Shown here piece by piece: positions 27,098 to 35,807 of a stretch of 64,000 bases of DNA (positions within the stretch are counted from its first letter, which is position 1; each line of letters begins with the position of its first letter). The stretch spans positions 25,921 through 89,920 of the forward strand of contig WAPN01000026.1 in assembly GCA_015520735.1 (NCBI GenBank), written 5' to 3'. The notes below the pieces were generated by a model. The model saw only the letters and a list, made by a program, of their open reading frames with translations. It ran no database searches and had not been told where the DNA came from. This DNA comes from Desulfurococcales archaeon. GTDB taxonomy: Archaea; Thermoproteota; Thermoprotei_A; Sulfolobales; Desulfurococcaceae. The position numbers and the translations under genes were made by a program.

Positions 27098-27901
27098 ATG
27101 ACGCTGAAGAAGAAATTAGTTATTAGAAAACCATCGGAGGATGAAATCGAGACTATCAGTAGAAAATTAGCAATGATATACAGTAAGCCTAAATACAATA
27201 GAGTGAAGGCAAGGCTTATGGCCAATGAAATGCTGAGATTATTGAAGCCGAACTTCTCATATAGGGTTTTGTCAGAACTAACAGGCATACCCGAATCAGT
27301 CCTATGTAGATATGTTAGAGGAAGTATTATACCAAGTTTTGAACAAGCACTAAAAATACTTGCTTCGCTATCACTTTCAGTCGATATAAACTCATTACTA
27401 CATGAACTTGTTGAGCGCGAAAAAAGCAGCATTATAGATTTGTCAAGAGTGCTCAAAGACCCCTACATTATACGTCTACTGACAATACTTTTAATGATAG
27501 AGCTTGCAGGTGATAAGATCGATAAAATAGTTGCAACATCATTCTCTGTGTTACCACTAGCAACAATGCTGGGATTAGAGCTGAATTGCCCTATAGTATT
27601 AGTTAAGCGGAGGCCTTATCCGGGTTTCCAATACTATAGTGCAATAGTTGTTCGTACTCCGAGAGAAACCGAGTCATTATATATTGATCGCGACTTGCTA
27701 AGTAGAAGAGATAATGTCCTGGTACTCGCTGATGTAGTGTATACTGGTAAAACTCTAAGCGCGGTCCTTGACATGGTTATACGTTCCAGGGCAAAAATAA
27801 GCGAGATTGTAGTTCTGTTAGCGCTTGGTGATGCTTGGAAGAACAGGCTTCTGAGACGTTTTGATATACAGGTTATGTCATACATAGAATACCCATTATA
27901 G
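27098..27901 (+). CDS. HTH-PRTase regulator (GfcR/PyrE-like)
   Basis: This 267-residue protein joins an N-terminal helix-turn-helix (FSYRVLSELTGIPESVLCRYVRGSIIP) to a type I phosphoribosyltransferase-like domain. The PRPP-binding loop reads VLVLADVVYTGKTL, where the usual pair of acidic residues is reduced to one Asp. This layout resembles GfcR and related archaeal regulators that sense nucleotides or sugar phosphates. It probably binds DNA and responds to PRPP or a nucleotide. ATG at 27098 is preferred over 27065 because GGTGG precedes it at suitable distance. Confidence 0.75.
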   Translation: MTLKKKLVIRKPSEDEIETISRKLAMIYSKPKYNRVKARLMANEMLRLLKPNFSYRVLSELTGIPESVLCRYVRGSIIPSFEQALKILASLSLSVDINSLLHELVEREKSSIIDLSRVLKDPYIIRLLTILLMIELAGDKIDKIVATSFSVLPLATMLGLELNCPIVLVKRRPYPGFQYYSAIVVRTPRETESLYIDRDLLSRRDNVLVLADVVYTGKTLSAVLDMVIRSRAKISEIVVLLALGDAWKNRLLRRFDIQVMSYIEYPL

Positions 27902-27978
27902 CGTATCTAAGTAGATGGGATTTTCGTGGGATAATCAATATTATTCTCAAAAATAATTATTCTACGTGACTGGTCGAG

Positions 27979-28404
27979 GTGAAGAGATTGGTTAAAATAA
28001 AAGAACTGGTAAGGGTTGATTCCAAAGGTAGAATAACAATTCCATTGACTATTAGGGAGGCACTGGATATTCATGAGGGCATGAATATTCTTCTTATAGC
28101 GGATCGAGAAAAGAAAGAAATAGTATTATCTCCTGTTCCAGAGCGGGCTAGGCTAGTGGAGATGACAATAGAGATCGAGGATAGACCCGGTGTTCTAGCT
28201 GAAATTGCCAAGGAGCTTGCCGACCACGGGATCGATATTATTGCTACAAGATGCTTGGTTATACGTCGTGGTGAGATCGGTGAATGCTATATGGTTGTGG
28301 ACTTATCAAAAGCATTGATAAGCACGCCTGAGGAAATAGAACGAATATTAATGAAGTTGGAGCCTATCAAAAGTGTAAAAGCCCTCGAGTTAAAGAGGGA
28401 GTAA
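27979..28404 (+). CDS. AbrB-like DNA-binding domain fused to an ACT domain
   Basis: Residues 6-55 are a SpoVT/AbrB swapped-hairpin motif (RVDSKGRITIPLTIREALDIHEGM). Residues 60-138 form an ACT domain (VEMTIEIEDRPGVLAEIAKELADHGIDI), the small ligand-binding fold that usually senses amino acids. The product is likely a transcription factor controlled by an amino acid or similar effector. GTG at 27979 is the upstream start; TTG at 27988 follows GAGGTGA at better distance. The DUF72 gene begins 6 bases after the stop and is probably co-transcribed. Confidence 0.8.
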   Translation: MKRLVKIKELVRVDSKGRITIPLTIREALDIHEGMNILLIADREKKEIVLSPVPERARLVEMTIEIEDRPGVLAEIAKELADHGIDIIATRCLVIRRGEIGECYMVVDLSKALISTPEEIERILMKLEPIKSVKALELKRE

Positions 28405-28410
28405 CAAGTA

Positions 28411-29184
28411 TTGAAGAATAATTTAATAGTTAAAGTTGGATGTTGTGGCTTCCCCAAGGCTAGAAAGAAATACTACAATGACTTTAAATTAGTAGAACTC
28501 CAAAACACATTCTACAATCTACCATCTATTGACTGGGCCGGGAAAATAAGAGAAGAAGCACCTCCTGATTTCGAGTTTACAATGAAAGCGTGGCAAGTGA
28601 TAACTCATCCTAAGTACTCACCTACATGGAAGAAATTGAAACAAAAACCTCCTGGCGATGTTGATAAATATGGTTTCTTAAAACCTACAAAAGAGAATCT
28701 TGACGCGCTGGAAAAATGTGTTGAGATCGCGAAAGTGCTCAAATCCAGAATAATAGTCTTACAAACACCTCCGTCTATGCCCTTTAATCAGGAAACGCTT
28801 ACACAAGTGGATCACTTTTTCGATGCTGCGAAAAGTGTAGCTGATCAGGTATTGCTGGGTTGGGAGCCTCGTGGAGAATGGGCAAAACACGATGATGAAT
28901 TAAGAAGGATTCTGCTAAAATATGAGGTAATCCATATAGTTGACATATTCAGGCATGAACCGGTTTGGTATGATGATGTAATCTATATCAGACTCCACGG
29001 TATAGGACCGAGAGAAACCAACTATCGGTATAAGTATACGGATGAGGATCTCTATAAACTATTGGAGAAAATAAAAGCGTTCCAAACAAATGAAATATAT
29101 GTATTGTTCAATAATATCTACATGTATAACGATGCATTAAGATTCAAGCAATTACTCACCACGAACAATATAGGCGTAGTGTAG
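28411..29184 (+). CDS. DUF72 (YecE-like) protein
   Basis: This 257-residue protein belongs to the widespread DUF72 family of TIM-barrel-like proteins. The opening VGCCGFPKARKKYY and the downstream ELQNTFYNLP, FTMKAWQVITHP, and LGWEPRGEW segments are characteristic. The family function is still not well established; a role in nucleotide or sugar-phosphate chemistry has been suggested. The start is TTG, supported by GAGGGAG in the end of the AbrB-ACT gene. Co-transcription with that regulator is likely. Confidence 0.88.
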   Translation: MKNNLIVKVGCCGFPKARKKYYNDFKLVELQNTFYNLPSIDWAGKIREEAPPDFEFTMKAWQVITHPKYSPTWKKLKQKPPGDVDKYGFLKPTKENLDALEKCVEIAKVLKSRIIVLQTPPSMPFNQETLTQVDHFFDAAKSVADQVLLGWEPRGEWAKHDDELRRILLKYEVIHIVDIFRHEPVWYDDVIYIRLHGIGPRETNYRYKYTDEDLYKLLEKIKAFQTNEIYVLFNNIYMYNDALRFKQLLTTNNIGVV

Positions 29185-29187
29185 ATA

Positions 29188-29281
29188 AGGGCCTGCATCC
29201 CTCAGCACAGTCTACCCATGCGGGGCGGCTATGACTTTGTGCCCCGCCGCGGATCCTGCGCCTCATCGGTACGGCATTAGG
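29188..29281. ncRNA. GC-rich structured RNA candidate, class unknown
   Basis: This interval is about 60% GC inside an AT-rich region and carries no open frame. A 7-bp hairpin is formed by GCGGGGC (29220-29226) and GCCCCGC (29241-29247) around a 14-base loop. Outer imperfect pairs are possible, for example GCACAG with CTGCGC and CCT with AGG. No tRNA T-loop or clear C/D boxes are seen, although the reverse strand has CGATGAG and CTGA far apart. It may be an H/ACA-type or other small RNA. Strand is unresolved. Confidence 0.45.
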
Positions 29282-29326
29282 TAATTATTCTTGTTCAGCA
29301 TATTATAATTACACGGGGATTATGAA

Positions 29327-29563
29327 ATGACGATTTATTGGGAACAATGCGGTATTTGCGGTCTTCATAGGTCGACAAGAACATGCACAATGGACGAGGA
29401 ATTAATGGTGTGTCCCCATTGCTGCTTTGCGTGCCCACGTAGAAATACCTGCCCTAATCCTATATGGAAGTTTGACTTATCGTTCAGGAAGCCAAAGAAG
29501 ATAAGAAGAAGCGAGGCGCAAAAGGTCTTGATGGACCTGTTATCCAAACTCGAAACCAGGTGA
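29327..29563 (+). CDS. Cysteine-rich zinc-binding protein
   Basis: This 78-residue protein has CGIC near residues 8-11 and CPHCCFACPRRNTCP near residues 29-43, so two metal sites are possible (C-x2-C and C-x2-C-x3-C-x5-C). The remainder is basic and helical. I recognise it as similar to small crenarchaeal zinc proteins of unknown role. The start ATG at 29327 has GGGGA upstream and a TATA-like TATTATAATT at about 29301. It converges with the PCNA gene, its stop being directly adjacent to the PCNA stop. Confidence 0.65.
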   Translation: MTIYWEQCGICGLHRSTRTCTMDEELMVCPHCCFACPRRNTCPNPIWKFDLSFRKPKKIRRSEAQKVLMDLLSKLETR

Positions 29564-30322
29564 TTAGGCCTCTATTCTCGGGACAATCCAATAAACTATG
29601 CTTCCGCCTTCTGGTAGCTCGAACATGATCTTCATAGGTTTGTCTGAATCGTATGATATCGTCACGGTTTTTGATGCTTGTGTCGGTTTTAGTGTAGACT
29701 CGAGTAGACCGACACTATACTTTGCACGAGCAGAATCAACTGTCGCTGATATATAGAGTAATGGGTTATCTTGTTCGAATTCTCCACGATATTCTTTCTG
29801 TTGTGTCATGGAGTGTATCAATAGTTTCCCGTCTTTATAGGTGAATGTAGCGTCCTCCCCCACGATCTTTAGATCCCTAATTATATTTTTGTAATCATCG
29901 GTTAGCATTCTAAGAGTTACTCCTAGCTCTAGCTCTGGTTCGGGGACTTTTTCTTGTGCTCTAGGCTTGGTCTCAATCTCGAATATTCTTTCAACACCGG
30001 TCTTTTTGTTTCGGAATACTATCCTGAATATGTTCTTATCCTCTAACAGCTCGAAGACAGCAGCATCATTTCTCGTTCCTCTACGCATGATCTTATTGAA
30101 CTCATCAGCGCCGATTACAAAGAATTTTTCTTCGTCACATTCATACTCTTCAAACGCTATTGATGGTATCTTGAGTATAGCTAGTGTAGTCTTATCTGGG
30201 CTAAGTATTCTTGCTTCTAGCGAGTCCGGGGTAGCGTAAAATGGGATCTCATCCGTAATTTTTGCCAGTGTCTGAGCAATATACTTGAACTTACTCGCCG
30301 TTGGATAAACAGCTCTGAACAG
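29564..30322 (-). CDS. pcn: DNA polymerase sliding clamp (PCNA), CTG start
   Basis: PCNA is the ring that holds polymerases, FEN1 and ligase on DNA. The protein of 252 residues begins FRAVYPTASKFKYI after the start codon, has TPDSLEARILSPDKTTLAIL, a mid region with NDAAVFELL, and ends in YWIVPRIEA. The usual ATG-initiated frame at 30088 would lack the first 78 residues. Upstream in the same frame the only start-like codon after a stop (TGA 30328-30326) is CTG at 30322-30320, and AGGAGGTGA (30337-30329) ends six bases before it. Crenarchaeal PCNA may be one subunit of a heterotrimer. Confidence 0.9.
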   Translation of the reverse strand: MFRAVYPTASKFKYIAQTLAKITDEIPFYATPDSLEARILSPDKTTLAILKIPSIAFEEYECDEEKFFVIGADEFNKIMRRGTRNDAAVFELLEDKNIFRIVFRNKKTGVERIFEIETKPRAQEKVPEPELELGVTLRMLTDDYKNIIRDLKIVGEDATFTYKDGKLLIHSMTQQKEYRGEFEQDNPLLYISATVDSARAKYSVGLLESTLKPTQASKTVTISYDSDKPMKIMFELPEGGSIVYWIVPRIEA

Positions 30323-30387
30323 TACTCATCACCTCCTTCTAAAATATATGTGTGTAGGAGTATGTAATTATATTTGGTGATAGTCTC

Positions 30388-30768
30388 GTGAGTCAAATAA
30401 AGATTATAATTGATCTAGCCCGAAGTCCTCATGTTAAACTATCCGATAGGAAGACTATGGAGTTACTGGAGTGCATTCTATCTCATCACGGAGAAACAAG
30501 AGATCTATCTGAAGCTATGAGGATCATTGCCAACTTCGATGAATTCTATAATATGGCCAGGAAAAAGTTTGAGGAATACTTGTTCATACCCAAGGATTCC
30601 CGTGATGCTATTCTTGGTAGGGTTGTTGTCCATAAAATCAAGCTTGAGAAAAACAATGATAGAAACGCAGAGATAATATTTGATCGCAGATTCGATATTG
30701 ACTTATTGAAAAAATGTTTAGAGGAGATAGGGTTTACTGAAATAGAAGTAGAGAGGCAGGTATTCTAA
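30388..30768 (+). CDS. Hypothetical protein
   Basis: I do not recognise this 126-residue protein. It starts with GTG (30388) after GGTGAT and is divergent from the PCNA gene. An N-terminal helix-rich segment (KIIIDLARSPHVKLSDRKTMELLECILSHH) is followed by a basic stretch and a C-terminal acidic helix (DIDLLKKCLEEIGFTEIEVERQVF). It could be an RNA-binding or KEOPS-like accessory, but no motif allows that to be stated. Confidence 0.5.
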   Translation: MSQIKIIIDLARSPHVKLSDRKTMELLECILSHHGETRDLSEAMRIIANFDEFYNMARKKFEEYLFIPKDSRDAILGRVVVHKIKLEKNNDRNAEIIFDRRFDIDLLKKCLEEIGFTEIEVERQVF

Positions 30769-30786
30769 TAAATAATGTTAGTAATG

Positions 30787-31044
30787 TTAGCTTTTTGATT
30801 TCGCGGATTTAGATTTTTTGCTCTTTTTAATCTCTTTGCGTTGTTCACGTATTTTCTTTCTCTTCTCCTCGAGCCTACGATAAATTTCAAGGAATTCTTT
30901 CTCTGAGATATTTCCAGAAAGAGCGGTTATCCACAATCTTGTTTTATTGATAAATTCCGATAGCAAAGCTATTGGAACTGATTTTGTCTCAGTACTGAAG
31001 AATTCCTCGGTAGTAATGACTTGATCAAATTCTTTAGTGAGCAT
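30787..31044 (-). CDS. Lys-rich small protein
   Basis: This 85-residue protein is unknown. Residues 1-50 look globular (FDQVITTEEFFSTETKSVPIALLSEF), and the last 35 form a charged coil ending in repeated KSKKSKSAKSKS, which suggests nucleic-acid contact. It converges with the preceding gene, 18 bases apart. No partner or family can be named. Confidence 0.5.
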   Translation of the reverse strand: MLTKEFDQVITTEEFFSTETKSVPIALLSEFINKTRLWITALSGNISEKEFLEIYRRLEEKRKKIREQRKEIKKSKKSKSAKSKS

Positions 31045-31130
31045 AGGATATCACCCTGATAGTATTTTCGACGATTTCGTGGTATTACTTTAGTATTTCG
31101 ATAGATAATTAAAAATGTTAACTTAGTTTC

Positions 31131-32906
31131 TTATTTGATCCTAACAATATATAATTTATTCATTGTTTCTATTTTTATAACATATTCCTCTTTATTCACA
31201 TTACGTAATGCGTACTTTATTGCCTTGATTTTTGCTTGGTCTTCGGTCTCGCATATAATCTTAGCCATGTATTCTAAATTTTTTGGTTCATTTATACGGA
31301 ATGAAGCCTTTACCACAGTGTTTTGAAAAATATGAGAGATTAAATCCATCGGTTGCTGTGTAATTATAATGATGGAGACACCATATTTTCTCGATTCCAT
31401 AAGATATCTTGATATTATTGTTCGGGCGAATTTTCTTGAAAATATCCTATGAGCTTCATCGATAACTATAACAGTTCTTTTATTGACTCTGTTAATATAG
31501 AAGTAGTCAAGAATATTTTGTAATAATGTATAAACATAAATTGTTCGCATAAACTCGCTTGGTAGTTCCGATAAGTCGATGATTGCTGAGTGCTGGACAA
31601 TTTTTTCTATGTTTAACTCTGTTGTTTGTGTTAATATACTGTCCAAAGTTTTAAGATATGGTAGAACACGTTTAGTATCGAATTCGTCTGATAATGCTAG
31701 TGCGGTATTAATAATATCTTTAGAGGTAGGTGGACGGTTGTGCCAAGTCTCCGGTTTATCCTCATATATTCCCTTATGTTCATATGCTTTAATTATTATA
31801 TTTTCCAATGTTATTTGCTGTATATTACCAAGGTTAAATATTGATGAAATCAATTGTGAAATATAATGTGCTTGTTCCCTTGGACTTAGCCGAGTTAATG
31901 TAAACGGGTTTATAGAAACGTTTTTAGCATCAATGTACAATATATCTTCAAGACCGATTAGATCATTGTATTCGTTATGAAAGTCGATAATAATAGCCTT
32001 ATAATTATATTTTTCGATCATTTGCCTGACAATATGCTTAGCTAGGAACGATTTTCCCATCCCAGATGCGCCAACTATTACGAAGTGCTGATTGGGAAGA
32101 TTGTCAATGTCTATAATTAGCCTCTCGTTAGATTTTCTCCAATACCATGTTTTTCGCATTTTACTGTCGTGGGGGATAGTATCAAAATACTGTTTTGATA
32201 GATAACCGTATTCCAGTGTTGCAACTACATCTCCAAAGTATATGCCTTTCACGATCTTTTCCTTTTCTGCAAAAGCAGTATTATAACCAATGATCACGCC
32301 AGGAGATACGCCGAGAGAATATATTGAAAATGCACCTATAATGCTCGCAATTAAAGGCTCGATCCCCCATAAAGTTATTAGTATAAAGCCTGTTGCAATT
32401 GAAATTGGGAGGAATACGATGTAAATAGAACGAATTGTGGAGGGTATTATCACTAATTCTAAGAAGAAGTACATAACGGTTAACATAAGGGTTAGACATG
32501 CAAAATATTTTGCTAACGAATGTAGTATCAGACTTATAGACCTTTTAGAATAGGTTTTTCTAGATAAGTTGTATATAGCGACAAGTAGACTATCCTTCTT
32601 AAATAATTCCTTGTTTAGAAACAGTGCTATGAGCAAAGGTAGTAATAAGCCAGCAATGAAATAAAGTGATGATGGTATAGCAATATATAATGAAAAAACA
32701 ACATATGATATCGAAATCATCAATGAGTGGCCGCTTAAATAAAGCATGACAAGCTGTAATACTATAACTATTATGAGAATAACGATATTAGAAATCTTAA
32801 CATTATATACGTCTACAGCTGCTTCAGAATAAAACAGAATAGCCAAAATATTCGACAAAATAAACAAAATAATCTTTGCGGGTACTTTGTATTTGTAGCC
32901 AGTCAC
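31131..32906 (-). CDS. Membrane-anchored HerA/VirB4-like ATPase
   Basis: This protein has a long N-terminal membrane domain with about eight hydrophobic segments (residues 1-220), then an HerA/FtsK-type ATPase. Walker A is VGASGMGKSFLAK (about residue 285), Walker B TVIVIDEAHRIF, followed by a GVSIIIITQQPMDL arginine-finger region. Its frame is open to 32993, but GTG at 32906, preceded by GGGGAA, is a better start and removes the overlap with the divergent helicase. The ATPase family moves DNA or assembles membrane machines. Together with the ced-like operon it may be a second motor or the true CedB; both are possible. Confidence 0.75.
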   Translation of the reverse strand: MTGYKYKVPAKIILFILSNILAILFYSEAAVDVYNVKISNIVILIIVIVLQLVMLYLSGHSLMISISYVVFSLYIAIPSSLYFIAGLLLPLLIALFLNKELFKKDSLLVAIYNLSRKTYSKRSISLILHSLAKYFACLTLMLTVMYFFLELVIIPSTIRSIYIVFLPISIATGFILITLWGIEPLIASIIGAFSIYSLGVSPGVIIGYNTAFAEKEKIVKGIYFGDVVATLEYGYLSKQYFDTIPHDSKMRKTWYWRKSNERLIIDIDNLPNQHFVIVGASGMGKSFLAKHIVRQMIEKYNYKAIIIDFHNEYNDLIGLEDILYIDAKNVSINPFTLTRLSPREQAHYISQLISSIFNLGNIQQITLENIIIKAYEHKGIYEDKPETWHNRPPTSKDIINTALALSDEFDTKRVLPYLKTLDSILTQTTELNIEKIVQHSAIIDLSELPSEFMRTIYVYTLLQNILDYFYINRVNKRTVIVIDEAHRIFSRKFARTIISRYLMESRKYGVSIIIITQQPMDLISHIFQNTVVKASFRINEPKNLEYMAKIICETEDQAKIKAIKYALRNVNKEEYVIKIETMNKLYIVRIK

Positions 32907-32963
32907 AAGATATTCCCCAATATTATATTTCCAAAGTCTGTATATAAGGGGATAAAATAATCG

Positions 32964-35786
32964 ATGATGAAAATGGGAACTAACGAAATGCAAGACATCA
33001 ACAAGTGTTTAGAAGCTATCGGATACAATGAATTAACGTCCTTGCAGAAGAAAGCTTTCAACATGATATATAACAATAAAATTTCAACCATAATAGTTGC
33101 CCCAACAGGTTCTGGAAAAACCGAGGCGGCAATGATACCTGTCCTATATGATATTATGGTTAGCAAAAGGGATCCAATATCAGCCATATACATCACACCA
33201 CTACGAGCTCTAAATAGAGACATCACCTTAAGACTAAAGAGACTAGGTAAGTGCTTCGGTGTAAATGTTGAGCTTAGACATGGAGACACACCATACAGTA
33301 TGAGAAAAAAGATAACAAGAACACCACCCCATGTACTCATCACGACACCCGAGACATTCACATATATAGTTCTAAATGAAACTCTTAGAAAGCATTTGAG
33401 AAATCTACGCTACATAATTATTGATGAATTAAGGGATCTAATAGAGAGTAAAAGAGGAGTTTTGCTTTTATCATTAATTTACTTTCTCCAAAAACTAGGG
33501 GTAATAAACAAGGATATTGTAAAAATCGGATTAACAGCCACACTCGTGAGAGAAAATGATGCTCGACAATTGCTCGAGGGTAATATGATACCGATAAAAA
33601 CATGTACTATAAGAGAAAAGAGTTTAAGACGACTTGATACGGATTTGTATGTACCAAAGTGTGATGAATTATGTGAAAAAATAAGCAAAATTACATATGA
33701 TAAACAATTATCAGCTAGAATAGCCGTTATATTAAGACTGGTAAAGAAATATCGTCATGTCTTAATATTTGTCAATACCCGTTCGTTATCTGAAAAACTA
33801 TCATATATACTTGATAAAATATCAAATATTCTCGGATTAGATATAAGGATCGGTGTGCATCACGGCAGTTTATCACGAAAACACAGGCTCAAAATGGAAG
33901 ATGAATTTCGTTGTGGAAATCTAGATGCTTTAGTAGCAACATCAAGTATGGAATTAGGGATCGATATAGGTTCGGTCAACTATGTTATACAGTACATGTC
34001 GCCAAGACAGACAATTAGACTTGTACAGAGGATTGGTAGAAGCGGGCATAAGCTCTACGGTGTTGGCAAGGGATGCATTATTCCGCCTGACAATCCATTA
34101 GAGATCCTTGAATCATATATCCTCATTAAAAGAGCTGAGAAAAACATTCTTGAACAGGAAAACATTATTTATAAACCATTAGATGTTCTAGCATATGTCA
34201 TATCGGTTCTATCACTGATTAAGTCTAATGGTATTGGATTATCAGAATTATATGAGCTAGTAATTAGTTATCCACTTTTTGATGATTTAAATTATACTGA
34301 ATTTGAGAAGGTAATTGAATACTTAGAGTATTCTAGGATAATACGCGTACGTGATTCGCGTATATATCCTACGAGAAAAACAAGACTATACATATATAAA
34401 ACAAGTATGATCCCTGAAACACGTGATATACCTGTAGTAGAAGTTTCAACCAGTAGTAAAGTAGGTGTTCTGAACGAAGAATATGTTCTAATAAACATTA
34501 ACCCCGGCGATCCCATTGTTCTTGGGGGAAAACTCTGGAAAGTTGTAGGGTATGATAAGGATTCGCATAAATTGTATGTAGAGAGAGTTGAAGCTGAAGC
34601 ACCACCGATTATTCCTCATTGGGAAGGTGAAAATATTCCTGTAGAATATGGTGTTGCAAGATATGTTGGCGCGATCATTAGAATGATTGCAACTGGTAAA
34701 ACTCATGGTTACCCTGAACATGTACAAAATGCTGTGAAAGAACTTACTACTGATCTGGACAGAATGTTTAGTGATAAAAGAGTAATAGTCGAGTATATCC
34801 GGAATAAAGGCCTAATTGTTGTATATTTAACAGGAGGCACACGAATAAACAATCTTCTTAAAGAAATACTTAGATTCCATATAAAGCTTCGCTATCCTAT
34901 ATACAAAATAAACGCTTATTCAACTCCATACTATATCGTTTTTCAATCATATAATATTCCTCTTGATACTAGAATTCACGATCTAATATATGAACTAATA
35001 ACTAATATATATCATTTGGTTTCCAACGACATAAGAACAATAATTAGAAAAACATCCTATTATTATTGGAGGATCTATCAGGTAGGACAAAGATTTGGTG
35101 CAATCGATCCTGTAGCAGACAAGATAACACGGAATTTGCTTGATAGGCTCGGAGAGACTATAATTGGGGATGAAGCATTAAATGAGATTTTGACCAAAGA
35201 CTTCGACCTACGAGGATTGATAAATATCGCTAGGAAGATCGAGCGAGGACAGATAAGTGTCACAAAGATAATTAGCTGGTCAATTGATGATAGCTTGTTG
35301 AGGAAAGTCGTAAAGCACGTTCCCATATTGGCCGAAAACATTGGAGTAGTGGATTATAATGCCTATAAAGATAGGATTCTCTCACGCAAAATAAAACTGA
35401 TATGTATTAACTGTGGATACACAATAGACGGCAGAGTTAAAGACCTAATCAGCAAGGAGACCTTCAGCTGCCCCCGATGTGGTCTTAAAACCTTAGCTCC
35501 CCTAAAGATTTTGGACGATAATATTTTTAGGAGCCTAGAGAAATGGAAGAAAGGACGCCGTCTCACACAGGATGAGAGAAAAATTATTGATGATCTAAAG
35601 AAGCGAGCTCTTCTTCTAACATATTATGGAAGGATCGCTCTTATATTACTAGCTTCTCCAGGTGTTGGGGTCACCGAAGCCATTAAGATCTTAAGGAGAG
35701 CGTCAAGTGAAGATGAGATGTATAAATTAATATATGAAAGTGAAAAGAATTATTTAAAGATCAAGAAGTTCCTTGAAAAGAAATAA
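32964..35786 (+). CDS. lhr: Lhr-type SF2 helicase
   Basis: This 940-residue helicase belongs to the Lhr group. Walker A is VAPTGSGKTEAAMIP at residues 45-60. Motif Ib-like TPLRALNRD, motif III GLTATLV and the second RecA lobe with ATSSMELGIDIG and QRIGRSGH are present. Motif II reads DELR at 154-157 where DEVH or DEIH is usual. The C-terminal half adds the Lhr winged-helix and beta domains and a zinc finger CINCG...CPRCG near residues 811-839. It probably acts in DNA or RNA remodelling. It is divergent from the membrane ATPase. Confidence 0.88.
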   Translation: MMKMGTNEMQDINKCLEAIGYNELTSLQKKAFNMIYNNKISTIIVAPTGSGKTEAAMIPVLYDIMVSKRDPISAIYITPLRALNRDITLRLKRLGKCFGVNVELRHGDTPYSMRKKITRTPPHVLITTPETFTYIVLNETLRKHLRNLRYIIIDELRDLIESKRGVLLLSLIYFLQKLGVINKDIVKIGLTATLVRENDARQLLEGNMIPIKTCTIREKSLRRLDTDLYVPKCDELCEKISKITYDKQLSARIAVILRLVKKYRHVLIFVNTRSLSEKLSYILDKISNILGLDIRIGVHHGSLSRKHRLKMEDEFRCGNLDALVATSSMELGIDIGSVNYVIQYMSPRQTIRLVQRIGRSGHKLYGVGKGCIIPPDNPLEILESYILIKRAEKNILEQENIIYKPLDVLAYVISVLSLIKSNGIGLSELYELVISYPLFDDLNYTEFEKVIEYLEYSRIIRVRDSRIYPTRKTRLYIYKTSMIPETRDIPVVEVSTSSKVGVLNEEYVLININPGDPIVLGGKLWKVVGYDKDSHKLYVERVEAEAPPIIPHWEGENIPVEYGVARYVGAIIRMIATGKTHGYPEHVQNAVKELTTDLDRMFSDKRVIVEYIRNKGLIVVYLTGGTRINNLLKEILRFHIKLRYPIYKINAYSTPYYIVFQSYNIPLDTRIHDLIYELITNIYHLVSNDIRTIIRKTSYYYWRIYQVGQRFGAIDPVADKITRNLLDRLGETIIGDEALNEILTKDFDLRGLINIARKIERGQISVTKIISWSIDDSLLRKVVKHVPILAENIGVVDYNAYKDRILSRKIKLICINCGYTIDGRVKDLISKETFSCPRCGLKTLAPLKILDDNIFRSLEKWKKGRRLTQDERKIIDDLKKRALLLTYYGRIALILLASPGVGVTEAIKILRRASSEDEMYKLIYESEKNYLKIKKFLEKK

Positions 35787-35807
35787 TGCTTGGATGGTTG
35801 CATATGC

